Shown here piece after piece: positions 55,266 through 64,000 of a stretch of 64,000 nt of DNA. The stretch is taken from NCBI GenBank assembly GCA_040389065.1, contig JAZKAR010000018.1, positions 1-64,000 of the forward strand, in the 5' to 3' direction. The notes beneath the pieces were generated by a model. It searched no databases. It was not told where the DNA came from and worked only from the letters and a program-made list of their open reading frames with translations. The translations under genes were made by a program, and so were the position numbers. Within the stretch, counting starts at the first letter, position 1. The number at the start of each line of letters is the position of its first letter. The stretch is from JAZKAR01 sp040389065. GTDB lineage: Bacteria; Pseudomonadota; Gammaproteobacteria; Burkholderiales; Casimicrobiaceae.

Positions 55266-55556
55266 ATGAATGTTCACATGACTGGTCACCACGTAGAAGT
55301 TACTCCCGCAATACGCGAATATATGAGTGCAAAACTTGAGCGTATTAAGCGTCACTTCGATCATGTTATTGATGTAAATGTTATTGTGTCGGTAGAAAAA
55401 TTAGATCAGAAAGTTGAAGCCACTGTTCATGTAAGCGGTAAAGACATTCACGCTGAATCAACAGACCAAAATATGTATGCTGCGATTGATAATCTGGCAG
55501 ACAAACTTGATCGCCAACTTGTTAAACATAAAGAAAAATTAACATCTCATCGTTAA
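55266..55556 (+). CDS. hpf: Ribosome hibernation factor HPF (short form)
   Basis: 96 residues, ending at the end of the S30AE domain: MNVHMTGHHVEVTPAIREYM, then RIKRHFDHVIDVNVIVS. The short form promotes 100S ribosome dimers with RMF; the long C-terminal tail is absent. It lies 14 bp after rpoN, with AAGAAGGAG before the ATG. Confidence 0.95.
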   Translation: MNVHMTGHHVEVTPAIREYMSAKLERIKRHFDHVIDVNVIVSVEKLDQKVEATVHVSGKDIHAESTDQNMYAAIDNLADKLDRQLVKHKEKLTSHR

Positions 55557-55576
55557 TATTTACAAGGGTCTCCAGC

Positions 55577-56056
55577 GTGATATATTTATCTGATTTGCTA
55601 CGCTCCAATACTGTATATCTTGATGTTAACTGCTCAAATCGAGTTGATGTATTACACTGGATTGCCCAATATTTTTCCCCTATTGTTAATGTAAAATCTG
55701 AAACTGTTTATAAATGTCTTCAAGATCGCGAAGCATTAGGCTCCACTGCGTTAGGCCAAGGCGTAGCAATTCCTCATGGTCGATTGCGTGGGTTATCTAC
55801 CCCTCACGTAGTATTCTTAAAAACAGCGCAACCCATTGAATTTGATGCCCCTGATGGTTTAGAAGTGAATCAATTTTTTGTGTTACTGGTTCCTGAAAAA
55901 GCTACAGATGATCATTTAGAAATTCTTTCACAAATAGCTCAATTATTTACCTCTCCCAACCTGCGCACCCTCTTAGCTAATTCCCATGATGTAGCAGAAG
56001 TCCTCGATCAGTTTCGTTCGCATCTCCTTACCATCTCTCCTACACGCTATCACTAA
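55577..56056 (+). CDS. ptsN: PTS-Ntr EIIA protein
   Basis: 159 residues starting at GTG 55577. The phosphorylatable His is in GVAIPHGRL. It belongs to the regulatory nitrogen-related PTS branch and is found after rpoN and hpf in many Proteobacteria. With hprK it suggests HPr-dependent control, although ptsH and ptsP are not in the window. Confidence 0.93.
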   Translation: MIYLSDLLRSNTVYLDVNCSNRVDVLHWIAQYFSPIVNVKSETVYKCLQDREALGSTALGQGVAIPHGRLRGLSTPHVVFLKTAQPIEFDAPDGLEVNQFFVLLVPEKATDDHLEILSQIAQLFTSPNLRTLLANSHDVAEVLDQFRSHLLTISPTRYH

Positions 56057-56062
56057 AATATC

Positions 56063-57016
56063 ATGCGTCACGTATCGATCGCCCGTGTATTTCAAGACAA
56101 CCAGCCTCGCTTAGATTTACGCTGGGAGGCTGGTTTAGATGGAAGAGAACGCACCCTTGAAGCGGAAATGTTGATTAAACCGATTATGGGACAAGTAGGA
56201 CATCTCAACTTTATTCATCCCTTTGCCATTCAGGTATTGGGTGTTGCAGAAATGGATTACCTTAGCTCTCTTGATAATACTACCCTTCAAGAAGCTTTAT
56301 CACGGCTACTTAATAACTCAGAGCTTACTGCTGTTATTGTCGCCAATGATCGCCCTGTTCCACCTTACTTACAAATTCAATGTGATACCCTTGCGATACC
56401 TCTTCTTAGCTCTCCTCAGCCAAGCCCGCATATTGTAGATGTATTGTGGTACTACCTATCTCGTATTCTTGCAGAAGAAACAACCTTACATGGCGTTTTT
56501 CTAGATGTTCTCGATACCGGGGTTTTACTAACAGGTGCTTCTACTATTGGTAAAAGTGAATTAGCCTTAGAGCTTATTACGCGGGGGCATGGGCTTATTG
56601 CTGACGATATGGTAACGGTTGCTAGAATTTCGCCAGATACCATTGAGGGCCGCTGCCCTACTATGCTAAAAGACTTTCTTGAAGTACGAGGCATTGGTGT
56701 ATTGAATATTCGCACTATTTTTGGTGAGACGGCTGTAAGACCGCAGAAAACGTTGTCTCTTATCGTTCATCTTGAACGTTATACTGAAGAACAGTTTGCT
56801 GAAATAGATCGTCTTTCGACAACGGCTATTTTTCAAGAAATATTAAAAGTTTCAGTAAGAAAGGTTATGCTACCTGTTGCAGCCGGACGCAATCTTGCTG
56901 TTCTTGTGGAAGCTGCTGTTAGAAATCATCTTTTGCAAACACGTGGCATAGATTCTACAAATGAGTTTATTGAGCGCCAACAAAGTTGGATGGCAAATGC
57001 TAACGATAACTTGTAA
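56063..57016 (+). CDS. hprK: HPr kinase/phosphorylase
   Basis: 317 residues. Walker A is GASTIGKSELALEL, in which the usual Ser after Gly-Ala is followed by Thr-Ile rather than Gly-Ile; the signature LEVRGIGVLNIRTIFGETAV is complete. It phosphorylates and dephosphorylates HPr on Ser46. Full-length HprK next to ptsN is a Betaproteobacteria trait. It begins 7 bp after ptsN. Confidence 0.94.
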   Translation: MRHVSIARVFQDNQPRLDLRWEAGLDGRERTLEAEMLIKPIMGQVGHLNFIHPFAIQVLGVAEMDYLSSLDNTTLQEALSRLLNNSELTAVIVANDRPVPPYLQIQCDTLAIPLLSSPQPSPHIVDVLWYYLSRILAEETTLHGVFLDVLDTGVLLTGASTIGKSELALELITRGHGLIADDMVTVARISPDTIEGRCPTMLKDFLEVRGIGVLNIRTIFGETAVRPQKTLSLIVHLERYTEEQFAEIDRLSTTAIFQEILKVSVRKVMLPVAAGRNLAVLVEAAVRNHLLQTRGIDSTNEFIERQQSWMANANDNL

Positions 57017-57030
57017 AATTTAATATATTT

Positions 57031-57119
57031 AGAAGTTAAACAATTGGCCTCTCGCGGTGTGCGGGCAACTTACCACACTCGATATACTGCCTTGATAACA
57101 CTCAACTGAGTAACTTCTA
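57031..57119. repeat. Palindromic repeat family A, copy 6
   Basis: AGAAGTTAAACAATTGGCC to CTCAACTGAGTAACTTCTA. The ends are recognisable but the core is shortened. It separates hprK from the carbonic anhydrase gene. Confidence 0.75.
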
Positions 57120-57160
57120 ACATCTTATTCAAAATAACCATTAAAAAGGAAATATTGTAA

Positions 57161-57850
57161 ATGATTGCGGCACAAGAAGCTCTCGAGCGCTTACGAGAAG
57201 GAAATCTTCGCTTCGTGTCAGATAATCGAAGCTACGATACACTTACTACTCAAACTCAACGTAGTAAACTTGCAGAAGGACAGGAACCATTTGCTGTCAT
57301 TCTTGGGTGCTCGGATTCACGCGTTCCCGTAGAAATAGTCTTTGATCAAGGCCTAGGCGACTTATTTGTTATTCGTGTTGCAGGTAATATTGTTGCTCCC
57401 TCTCAAGTGGGTAGCGTAGAGTTTGCTGCAGAGCAATTTGGTACTCGCCTAGTTGTCGTTTTAGGTCATTCACGCTGCGGAGTTATTCAGGCCACTATAA
57501 AAGAGCTTGAGAATCCTTCAAAAAATCCCTCGCGTAATGTACATTCTATTGTTGATCGTGTTCGCCCATATGTAGCTGAGCTAATGGACACAGAACTTAG
57601 ATACAATCATGAAGCACTGATACAACATGCTGTTCGCGCTAACATTAGAGCATCAGCCAACCATTTAAGACATGGATCGCCTATCATTGAGCAATTAATT
57701 CAAAAAGAAGGATTACTTGTGGTCGGCGCTGAGTACTCGCTAGAAACAGGTGTTGTAGATTTTTTCGATGGTATTCCAAATATCAATGAGTCTTCTCTAA
57801 GTTTAGAACAATTCTCCCCAACACTTATGTCGGCCTTACCACATTTTTAA
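57161..57850 (+). CDS. Beta-class carbonic anhydrase
   Basis: 229 residues. Zinc ligands are visible: Cys and Asp in GCSDSRVPVE, then His and Cys in LGHSRCGVI. It interconverts CO2 and bicarbonate. In Betaproteobacteria hprK is usually followed closely by rapZ; here the carbonic anhydrase gene lies between them with a repeat on one side. AAAAGGAAA precedes the start. Confidence 0.94.
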   Translation: MIAAQEALERLREGNLRFVSDNRSYDTLTTQTQRSKLAEGQEPFAVILGCSDSRVPVEIVFDQGLGDLFVIRVAGNIVAPSQVGSVEFAAEQFGTRLVVVLGHSRCGVIQATIKELENPSKNPSRNVHSIVDRVRPYVAELMDTELRYNHEALIQHAVRANIRASANHLRHGSPIIEQLIQKEGLLVVGAEYSLETGVVDFFDGIPNINESSLSLEQFSPTLMSALPHF

Positions 57851-57926
57851 ATTTTCAATCTCTTCATCGCCACACATTGTTATCTGAGAGCTATTTCCAT
57901 TCTCACTTACTATGAATAGAATAAGA

Positions 57927-58004
57927 CTAGTGCCTCTTCAAGCCTAAAACCTAGGGTAAAAATTGATAGATTCTCTTTCAGGGCAAGACGCGAAAAGGCA
58001 CTAG
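57927..58004. repeat. Short inverted-repeat element, possibly family B
   Basis: CTAGTGCC and GGCACTAG bound a 78-bp stretch. TAGTGCCTCTTCAAGCCTAA resembles the end of the elements at 20493-20670 and 33409-33525, so this may be an internally deleted member. It lies just before rapZ. Confidence 0.5.
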
Positions 58005-58036
58005 AATCGCAAATTAAAACCCTTGGAGAAAAAAAC

Positions 58037-58888
58037 ATGCGGTGGTTAATCCTTGCAGGCACGTCAGGAGCAGGAAAAAGTGTGGCGCTTGGTGCGCTTG
58101 AAGATGTAGGATTTCACTGCGTAAATAATCTTCCCCCTAGTCTTTTGCTACAATTTAGTCTTTTCCTTCACAGCACAGAACATCAACGCGTTGCAGTCAG
58201 CTTAGATACTAAAACATCAGGACAACTTGAACTTTTACCGGCTATGTTAAAAGCCTTGCGCCTGCAAGATATCAATGTTCAATTTATGTTTTTAGATGCC
58301 AAAGTGGAAACGCTGGTTAAACGATTTTCTGAAACGCGCAGGCGGCATCCTTTAGATGATGGGCAACGTACACTTAGAGAATGCGTCACGCAAGAAAAAA
58401 ACTTGCTTGCTGACATTCGTGACATTGACTATCAGCTTGATACTAGTGAATTACGGCCTACTGCCTTGAGAGCTTGGGTAAAAGAGCTTGTTCAAGTAAC
58501 AGGTAAACAACTCGTTTTACAATTTCAATCTTTTGGCTTCAAGCATGCGGTACCTCAAGATATTGATTTTGTTTTTGATGTGCGCTGCTTACCTAACCCT
58601 TATTATGAACCGACATTAGCCCCTCTTACAGGACTTGATACGCCGGTTAAAGACTTCTTGCATCAAATTCCTGCTGCCCAAGAAATGGTTAACCATATTG
58701 AGAAATTTATTGAAAATTGGTTGCCTGCATTTGAGCGAGACCAACGCAGTTATTTAACGATTGCGATTGGTTGTACAGGCGGTCAACATCGATCTGTTTA
58801 TATTGTTGAGCAATTAGCCGCTCTTTTCAAAAAGCAAGGACGCGAAATTCTTATTCGCCATCGTGAACTAAGTGCAAAAAATCCCTGA
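58037..58888 (+). CDS. rapZ: RNase adapter RapZ
   Basis: 283 residues. Walker A is GTSGAGKSVA, and the C-terminal half carries FGFKHAVPQDIDFVFDVRCLPNP and IGCTGGQHRSVYI. In E. coli it binds GlmZ/GlmY and RNase E to control glucosamine synthesis; in other bacteria it can link to PTS-Ntr. A TTGGAGA ribosome binding site precedes the ATG. Confidence 0.96.
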   Translation: MRWLILAGTSGAGKSVALGALEDVGFHCVNNLPPSLLLQFSLFLHSTEHQRVAVSLDTKTSGQLELLPAMLKALRLQDINVQFMFLDAKVETLVKRFSETRRRHPLDDGQRTLRECVTQEKNLLADIRDIDYQLDTSELRPTALRAWVKELVQVTGKQLVLQFQSFGFKHAVPQDIDFVFDVRCLPNPYYEPTLAPLTGLDTPVKDFLHQIPAAQEMVNHIEKFIENWLPAFERDQRSYLTIAIGCTGGQHRSVYIVEQLAALFKKQGREILIRHRELSAKNP

Positions 58889-58918
58889 TCTGTGGCTTAC
58901 AAGATTTATAATTTATCT

Positions 58919-58996
58919 TAGAAGTTACGCAGCTAATTTTTTTAGCGTATAGGTAAGTTGCCATATGTAGATAGAATTCACCTGCGTAACCTTTCT
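58919..58996. repeat. Palindromic repeat family A, copy 7 (shortened)
   Basis: TTAGAAGTTACGCAGCTAAT to CACCTGCGTAACCTTTC, with a reduced core. It lies between rapZ and livH. Confidence 0.75.
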
Positions 58997-59092
58997 CTTA
59001 AGATAAATAGTAGAGGGTGGTGCACGATTAAATTTTTTTAATCGTTTTAGGTTAAAATAGGCGTTCTTTTAATTTTTTATATTGAAACCGCT

Positions 59093-59956
59093 ATGATCGG
59101 GCAGATTATTGTTTCAGGTATTCTAACGGGACTTCTCTATGCATTGATAGCATTTGGATTTCAACTTACCTATGCCACCAGTAAAACTGCCAATTTTGGG
59201 CAAGGCTCACTTGTCATGTTAGGAGGGCTTTTAACTGCCATTATCGCTCCTAAATTCGGTTATATAGCGGCATTACCTGTGATTATGATTGCATGCGCTG
59301 TTTTGGGAGTGATGATTAATTACTTATGTATTCGTCCTTCATTACGTAATACAGAAAGTGCAAATAGCTGGATTGTGGCAACAATTGCTTTTGGTATTAT
59401 TTTAATCGGCGCGCAGGAAATGATTTTTGGGAAAAACGAGCTGAGTATTGCCACCCCATTTTCTGAAGATCCTTTAAGTTTTGGCAATATTAATATCCTT
59501 CCTCATGAAGGCTTTATCGCACTTCTTGTCCTTACTATTACCTTCCTCTTAGATCGCTTTTATCATTCCCGATGGGGTAAAGCATTTGAAGCTGTTTCTT
59601 ATGATCGTTACGCTGCCCAGCTTCAAGGTATTCCTGCTGAAAAAATCATTCTAGGTTCGTATATTGCTTCCTCTATTCTAGCGGGTATTGCAGGATGGGC
59701 TGTTTCTCCTATTACTGGCGCAGGTATTACACTCGAGATGCTAGGTATTAAAAGTTTCTGCGCCGCGGTAGTAGGGTCACTTTCTTCTACACGAGGCGCT
59801 CTATTAGCTGGAGCGTTAATTGGTGTGCTAGAGAATCTAGCAGCTTTTTTACTCCCGTCAGGATTCCGGGCGCTCCCAGCGCTTATTCTCTGCGCTCTAG
59901 TTATTACCTTTCGCCCTACTGGGCTTTTCGGCAAAGCAACTATTAACAAAGTATAA
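59093..59956 (+). CDS. livH: Branched-chain amino-acid ABC transporter permease LivH-like
   Basis: 287 residues, about eight helices. Family motifs: SGILTGLLYALIAFGFQLTY, NFGQGSLVMLGG, and GAGITLEMLGIKSFCAAVVGS. It is one half of the inner-membrane channel. The next gene begins 2 bp after the stop. Confidence 0.9.
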   Translation: MIGQIIVSGILTGLLYALIAFGFQLTYATSKTANFGQGSLVMLGGLLTAIIAPKFGYIAALPVIMIACAVLGVMINYLCIRPSLRNTESANSWIVATIAFGIILIGAQEMIFGKNELSIATPFSEDPLSFGNINILPHEGFIALLVLTITFLLDRFYHSRWGKAFEAVSYDRYAAQLQGIPAEKIILGSYIASSILAGIAGWAVSPITGAGITLEMLGIKSFCAAVVGSLSSTRGALLAGALIGVLENLAAFLLPSGFRALPALILCALVITFRPTGLFGKATINKV

Positions 59957-59958
59957 AA

Positions 59959-61734
59959 ATGACTTTCAAAACAAAGCTTACTACCTGGCTGCCTGAAATA
60001 GATATAGCATTCCCTGGCTTGCTTATAATATTAGCAGCCTTGTTTCCTTTTTGGTCATCCACCCCTGCATATACCGGACAAATTATTTTACTCGGGGCAA
60101 TTTATGCGATTGCCTTATTAGGTTTAGATTTGATTGTGGGCTATGCAGGCGCGTTAAGCATTGGTCACGCAGCTTTATTTGGAGTGGGTGCCTATACCAC
60201 AGGCGTCCTTACCCTTCAGGCAGGCTTTCCTGGTTGGTTAGCTTTACCTATTAGTGCCATCTTAGCGGGATGTGCAGGATGGCTTATGTCATTACCCTTG
60301 TTAAAAGCTAATGATAAATATGTAGCATTAGGAACACTTGTATTTGGTCTCAGCGCTTCTATTATTTTCAATGAATGGAATAGTATTACGGGGGGATCAA
60401 TAGGATTAACCTTACCGCCCCAACGATGGGCAGGTCTACAACTATCTACTTATCATTACACTTATCTTGCCCTCATACTTTTAGTGCTTTCAATTAAAAT
60501 CATTAATACTCTTACACAAAGCTCTTTAGGCCGTGCTTTTGAAGCCATGCGCGATGCACCAATTGCAGCAGAGTGTATGGGTATACATGTTAATCGTCAT
60601 AAACAAGGTTCTTTTGTGATGGGCGGATTATTTGCTGGTTTAGCGGGTGGTCTTTTTGCACTTTCACAAGGCTATATTGCGTCATCAAGCTTTTCATTTG
60701 AAATGTCTGTCAATTTTTTACTTGCTCTAATGCTAGGAGGAAAGAAAAGTAGATTAGGTATTTTATTAGGTGCCGCAGTTGTTATTTTTCTTCCATTAAT
60801 GCTTTCCTCTATCATGGAATGGCACCCTATTATTTATGGCGGACTCATTTTATTAGCCACTTATGTATTACCAGGTGGAATAGTTAGTCTTTTGCCACAT
60901 AAATATACCTCGAAAAAAACATATATTGCTCCAGTATCGCATGATCAAAAAGCTATTCATCTGACTTCTCATACTACGATAGATACTTCAATCTTAGCAC
61001 TTGATAATGTCAGTATGCGCTTTGATGCTTTTTATGCCCTCAAAAATGTAACATTACATATCAAACCAGGAACTATCGCCGGTATTATTGGCCCTAACGG
61101 TGCAGGTAAATCAACTCTTATTAATATTCTAACTGGCATCTATACTCAAACCGATGGAGATATTTCATTTTGTGATCAGTCGACTCATAGCTGGGCTACT
61201 TCTAAGCTTGCTCAAGCAGGGATAGCGCGAACATTTCAAAACCTTCAAATATTTTGCGGCCTCAGCGTTTTAGAAAATATATTAGTTGGATTACATCATT
61301 GCCATGAAAATAATCCTTTAAAAATAGCTACCGGCTTGCACACAAAAAAAGACTTTACGGCCTATGAGCGTGCTTGGTCATTATTGCATCTCGTCAATCT
61401 GCACGAATATGCGCATACACTTGCGAGTGCTTTAAGCTATGGGCAAAAGCGCTTTCTAGAAATTGCACGTGCTTTGGCGTGTAATCCCAAATTATTACTT
61501 TTAGATGAGCCTGCTGCCGGAATGCGTGGTGCTGACTTAGAGCAACTTAAAGTACTTATCCAGTCTATCCGCAGACATGGCATCGCTGTGCTTTTGATTG
61601 AGCACCATATAGATATTATTACTACACTTTCAGACCATATTTTTGCATTTAACTTTGGAGAACTGATCGCTCATGGAAGCCCTGAGCATGTCATTACCCA
61701 TCATGCGGTAAAAGAAGCTTACTTAGGAAGTTAA
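59959..61734 (+). CDS. Fused LivM permease and LivG ATPase
   Basis: 591 residues. Aa 1-315 are the LivM-type permease (LGLDLIVGYAGALSIGHAALFGVGAYT, QGSFVMGGLFAGLAGGLFAL). Aa 345-591 are a LivG-type ATPase: GPNGAGKSTLINILTG, signature LSYGQKRFLEIARAL and LLLLDEPAAGM. In E. coli these are separate proteins. The fusion is intact, with no internal stop, and joined by a short Ser/Thr linker. Known fusions of this kind occur in Proteobacteria. Confidence 0.92.
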   Translation: MTFKTKLTTWLPEIDIAFPGLLIILAALFPFWSSTPAYTGQIILLGAIYAIALLGLDLIVGYAGALSIGHAALFGVGAYTTGVLTLQAGFPGWLALPISAILAGCAGWLMSLPLLKANDKYVALGTLVFGLSASIIFNEWNSITGGSIGLTLPPQRWAGLQLSTYHYTYLALILLVLSIKIINTLTQSSLGRAFEAMRDAPIAAECMGIHVNRHKQGSFVMGGLFAGLAGGLFALSQGYIASSSFSFEMSVNFLLALMLGGKKSRLGILLGAAVVIFLPLMLSSIMEWHPIIYGGLILLATYVLPGGIVSLLPHKYTSKKTYIAPVSHDQKAIHLTSHTTIDTSILALDNVSMRFDAFYALKNVTLHIKPGTIAGIIGPNGAGKSTLINILTGIYTQTDGDISFCDQSTHSWATSKLAQAGIARTFQNLQIFCGLSVLENILVGLHHCHENNPLKIATGLHTKKDFTAYERAWSLLHLVNLHEYAHTLASALSYGQKRFLEIARALACNPKLLLLDEPAAGMRGADLEQLKVLIQSIRRHGIAVLLIEHHIDIITTLSDHIFAFNFGELIAHGSPEHVITHHAVKEAYLGS

Positions 61735-61841
61735 CAAAATGCTATAGGCTTAAGGTTTTTGATAAATAGCTTTATCTCTTAAGTTATATTGTTGCTAGAA
61801 AATTTTGCACCGATACATAGTGTAATGATCAGGATGTATAT

Positions 61842-62540
61842 ATGCTTTCACTTGAAAATATTAGCGGGGGTTATGCTGAACGCCCAGTGTTGAACAATAT
61901 CTCTTTACGTATAAGACCTGGACAAGTTATTTCTATTTTAGGTGCTAATGGCGCAGGCAAAACTTCTACTTTACGTGCAATTTCGGGAGCACTACCGATT
62001 GCCAAAGGCATTATACGCTTTGAAGATACCGATATCTCGCACCTCCCACCTGATCGCCGAGCGCGCTTAGGCATTGCACATGTGCCTGAAGGACGCCGTA
62101 TTTTTGGCACACTCAGTGTTAAAGAGAATCTTCTATTAGGCAGTACACGTCTTAAGCGCGCGGATCCTCAAGTCGAGGAAGAAATATTTCATTTATTTCC
62201 TCGACTCAAAGAACGCTATCATCAGCGAGGCGGAACGCTTTCAGGAGGAGAACAGCAAATGTTAGCGATTGGGCGCGCGTTAATGTCTAAACCCAAACTG
62301 CTGATTCTTGACGAACCCTCTATGGGTCTAGCCCCTAAAATTGTAGATGAAGTTTTTCAAGCGCTTCTTCATCTTAAAACTCAAGGTCTCACCCTTTTAT
62401 TAGTAGAGCAATATGCTAAAAGAGCCTTAGCACTCAGCACAGAGGCTTATGTTCTTAATCAAGGAGAAGTTATTCTCCATGATACTGCAGAGAATTTGCT
62501 TAATAACGATGATCATTTACACAAGTGTTATTTAACCTAG
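61842..62540 (+). CDS. livF: Branched-chain amino-acid ABC transporter ATPase LivF-like
   Basis: 232 residues: GANGAGKTSTLRAISG, signature LSGGEQQMLAIGRAL, LLILDEPSMGLAP. It is the second ATPase of the LivHMGF set. It follows the fused gene after 107 bp, so an own promoter is possible. The periplasmic binding protein gene (livJ) is not in the window. Confidence 0.92.
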   Translation: MLSLENISGGYAERPVLNNISLRIRPGQVISILGANGAGKTSTLRAISGALPIAKGIIRFEDTDISHLPPDRRARLGIAHVPEGRRIFGTLSVKENLLLGSTRLKRADPQVEEEIFHLFPRLKERYHQRGGTLSGGEQQMLAIGRALMSKPKLLILDEPSMGLAPKIVDEVFQALLHLKTQGLTLLLVEQYAKRALALSTEAYVLNQGEVILHDTAENLLNNDDHLHKCYLT

Positions 62541-62582
62541 TGCTTTGCCAAATGAAATTTAAAAAAAACCATCAGTTAAAAT

Positions 62583-62626
62583 AATTCCCCTCATAAAGGT
62601 ATGATCTAAGCTTTATGAGGGGAATT
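62583..62626. terminator. Bidirectional terminator after livF
   Basis: AATTCCCCTCATAAAG and CTTTATGAGGGGAATT form a perfect 16-bp stem with a 12-base loop between the convergent livF and response regulator genes. Confidence 0.88.
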
Positions 62627-62654
62627 CTTATATCATTATTATTAAAGTTTATAA

Positions 62655-63953
62655 TTATGAACTTGGGCTTTCACGATTAATGCCCAATTGCTTTAATTTA
62701 CGATATAAGTGCGTGCGCTCAAGACCTGAACGCTCTGCAATTTGGCTCATACCTAAGGTAGTTCTATGCAATAAATATTCGAAATACGTTCTTTCGAAAC
62801 ATTCCCTTGCTTCCCTTAGCGATAGCGCAAACCACTGAGAATCTACTGAAGGGGAGGCAGGTAAGGCAAGCTCTAATTTATCTGATGCTCCTTTTTCTGG
62901 TTCTAAGGGAGCGTCAGGTGTCAAAGCTTGCTCAGCTAACTGTAGCGTAATATTGCCATCTGAGGCTAAGGCAGCTAAGCGCATTACAACGGCACTTAAC
63001 TCTACTTCATTGCCCCACCAAGCTTGTCCTTTAAAACATTCTAATGCTTCTACAGTAATAGAAAATGGCGTGCTATCAGAACAAAACCGTTTACGCATAC
63101 GCTCCAAAACTGTTTCTGGCTCAGAACGCATTTGATCACGCACAGAAGGTAAAATAACGCGAGAACGCATTAAAACCTTCCATTCTTCCCCTTGCAAAGA
63201 TAATTTACTTGCCCATAAGGCGTCAGGCCAGTTTGTAGAGGTAATTACCCAAACATTGTGCTTATGCGCTTGCTGCAAGACAAACTGTAAGCCTTTGCGT
63301 TGTACAGAGGTATAACGCTCTATATTTGGACACCACAATACGCCATTTTTAGCATTTTGGAATAACTTAGCAGGTGCATTCACTAATTCTGAAGGAGAAT
63401 TAATCTCAGTCCAGATATCCACAGCAGAGCGTAAAGCATTTACTACTGCATCTTGACCCGTAGCAACCTCTCCGCTTAAACAAAAAGCAGTCCGATTATT
63501 AAAATGGGTTTGTATTTGCTTGCGCACCGCACTATGGGTAACATCATCTCCCAACCCAGATAAATCGAGCAATGCGTGCCCAGGTTGTGCTTGTTTTAAG
63601 GCATGCTCAACGGTTTCAAGAAGTTTTTGCAGTGTAATAGGCTTTTCCAAAAAACCTACTGCGCCAAGCTGCTGCGCTTCTTTAGCTTGTTCTATGCTGC
63701 CATGACCCGACATCATCACAACAGGCATACTTAACCACCCCTGTGCCACCCATTCTTTAAGTAAGGTTAAACCATCTCTGTCGGGCATCCAAATATCCAA
63801 CAGCACCATAGAAGGTTGTCGTTTTTGACGATACAGAGAAGCCTGCTCAGCATTTTCCGCAATGCTTACTACATAGCCCTCATCTGTCAAAATTTCAGAC
63901 AGGAGCTCACGAATTCCTAGCTCATCATCTACAACTAAAATCTCGTGCTGCAT
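62655..63953 (-). CDS. NtrX-like response regulator with degenerate AAA+ domain
   Basis: 432 residues. Receiver domain aa 1-120 with VLLDIWMPDRDG (phospho-Asp kept) and the Lys of EKPITL. The middle resembles a sigma-54 activator AAA+ domain, but Walker A is GEVATGQDAVV (no GKE) and no GAFTGA is visible, so ATP-driven remodelling of sigma-54 holoenzyme is unlikely. The C-terminus is a Fis-type helix-turn-helix (AERSGLERTHLYRKLKQLGI). It probably works as a classical DNA-binding response regulator. It begins 4 bp after the preceding gene. Confidence 0.88.
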   Translation of the reverse strand: MQHEILVVDDELGIRELLSEILTDEGYVVSIAENAEQASLYRQKRQPSMVLLDIWMPDRDGLTLLKEWVAQGWLSMPVVMMSGHGSIEQAKEAQQLGAVGFLEKPITLQKLLETVEHALKQAQPGHALLDLSGLGDDVTHSAVRKQIQTHFNNRTAFCLSGEVATGQDAVVNALRSAVDIWTEINSPSELVNAPAKLFQNAKNGVLWCPNIERYTSVQRKGLQFVLQQAHKHNVWVITSTNWPDALWASKLSLQGEEWKVLMRSRVILPSVRDQMRSEPETVLERMRKRFCSDSTPFSITVEALECFKGQAWWGNEVELSAVVMRLAALASDGNITLQLAEQALTPDAPLEPEKGASDKLELALPASPSVDSQWFALSLREARECFERTYFEYLLHRTTLGMSQIAERSGLERTHLYRKLKQLGINRESPSS

Positions 63954-63957
63954 ACTG

Positions 63958-64000
63958 TTACGCCTTCCCTTCCGAAACCATTTCCATCGTTTCCTCTACC
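63958..64000 (-). CDS. C-terminal end of an upstream gene (partial), probably sensor kinase
   Basis: The minus-strand frame enters from the right edge and stops with TAA at 63958-63960; the last codons read VEETMEMVSEGKA. It ends 4 bp before the NtrX-like response regulator, so by context it is likely the partner histidine kinase. Too short for a family call. Confidence 0.5.
   Translation of the reverse strand, partial: VEETMEMVSEGKA

Overview
The window reads as chromosomal DNA of an AT-rich proteobacterium. The gene order rpoN-hpf-ptsN-hprK-(carbonic anhydrase)-rapZ, with a full-length HprK, is the arrangement known from Betaproteobacteria. A DUF4124 protein, a MaoC-Pta/AckA/FabI cluster and an iscR-led isc operon fit that placement. 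The AT-richness, the abundant short intergenic repeats and a giant secretion-type protein carrying eukaryote-like domains suggest a host-associated or intracellular lifestyle, for example in amoebae or other protists. Phylum and lifestyle are inferences; no rRNA is present to settle them.

Region 1 (1-16308) is dominated by one uninterrupted minus-strand reading frame of more than 5,170 codons, which starts at 15514 and runs off the left edge. Its N-terminus is a VirB6/TrbL-like polytopic membrane protein. This is followed by a Gly/Ser/Ala-rich linker, several families of internal repeats, a long helical region, a Josephin-like cysteine-protease domain flanked by two OGFr-N-like segments, a macro domain and an (EAR)n repeat. 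A ParA-type ATPase lies 11 bp upstream. No other type IV secretion genes are visible.

Region 2 (17034-24841) holds a membrane M48 peptidase, a TlpA-like thioredoxin, Lnt, an unrecognised 385-residue protein, tRNA(CAT), tRNA-Ser(CGA), recQ and a PRC-barrel protein. Region 3 (25506-38882) is metabolic: cydAB with a DUF2474-type small membrane protein, a DUF167 protein, an acyltransferase, FabI, MaoC-Pta and AckA, exonuclease III, PyrE, a DUF4124 protein, a Bcp/PrxQ peroxiredoxin, ferredoxin-NADP reductase, a SemiSWEET/PQ-loop protein and a YccA-like protein.

Region 4 (39007-48471) is the complete isc operon on the minus strand: iscR, a NifS-like gene, two iscS copies, iscU, iscA, hscB, hscA, fdx and iscX. 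It has a good sigma70 promoter overlapped by an IscR-type site, and palindromic repeats sit between several of its genes. Region 5 (48568-52772) has a response-regulator/TPR protein, an S8 protease with a JDVT-CTERM-like sorting tail and a CPBP glutamic intramembrane protease that may process it.

Region 6 (52824-64000) contains arginyl/leucyl-transferase, the rpoN-hpf-ptsN-hprK regulatory block, beta-carbonic anhydrase, rapZ, a Liv branched-chain amino-acid ABC transporter with LivM fused to LivG, and an NtrX-like response regulator with the end of an upstream gene. At least three families of short inverted-repeat elements without transposases are scattered between genes. The most notable content is the giant multidomain protein in region 1.
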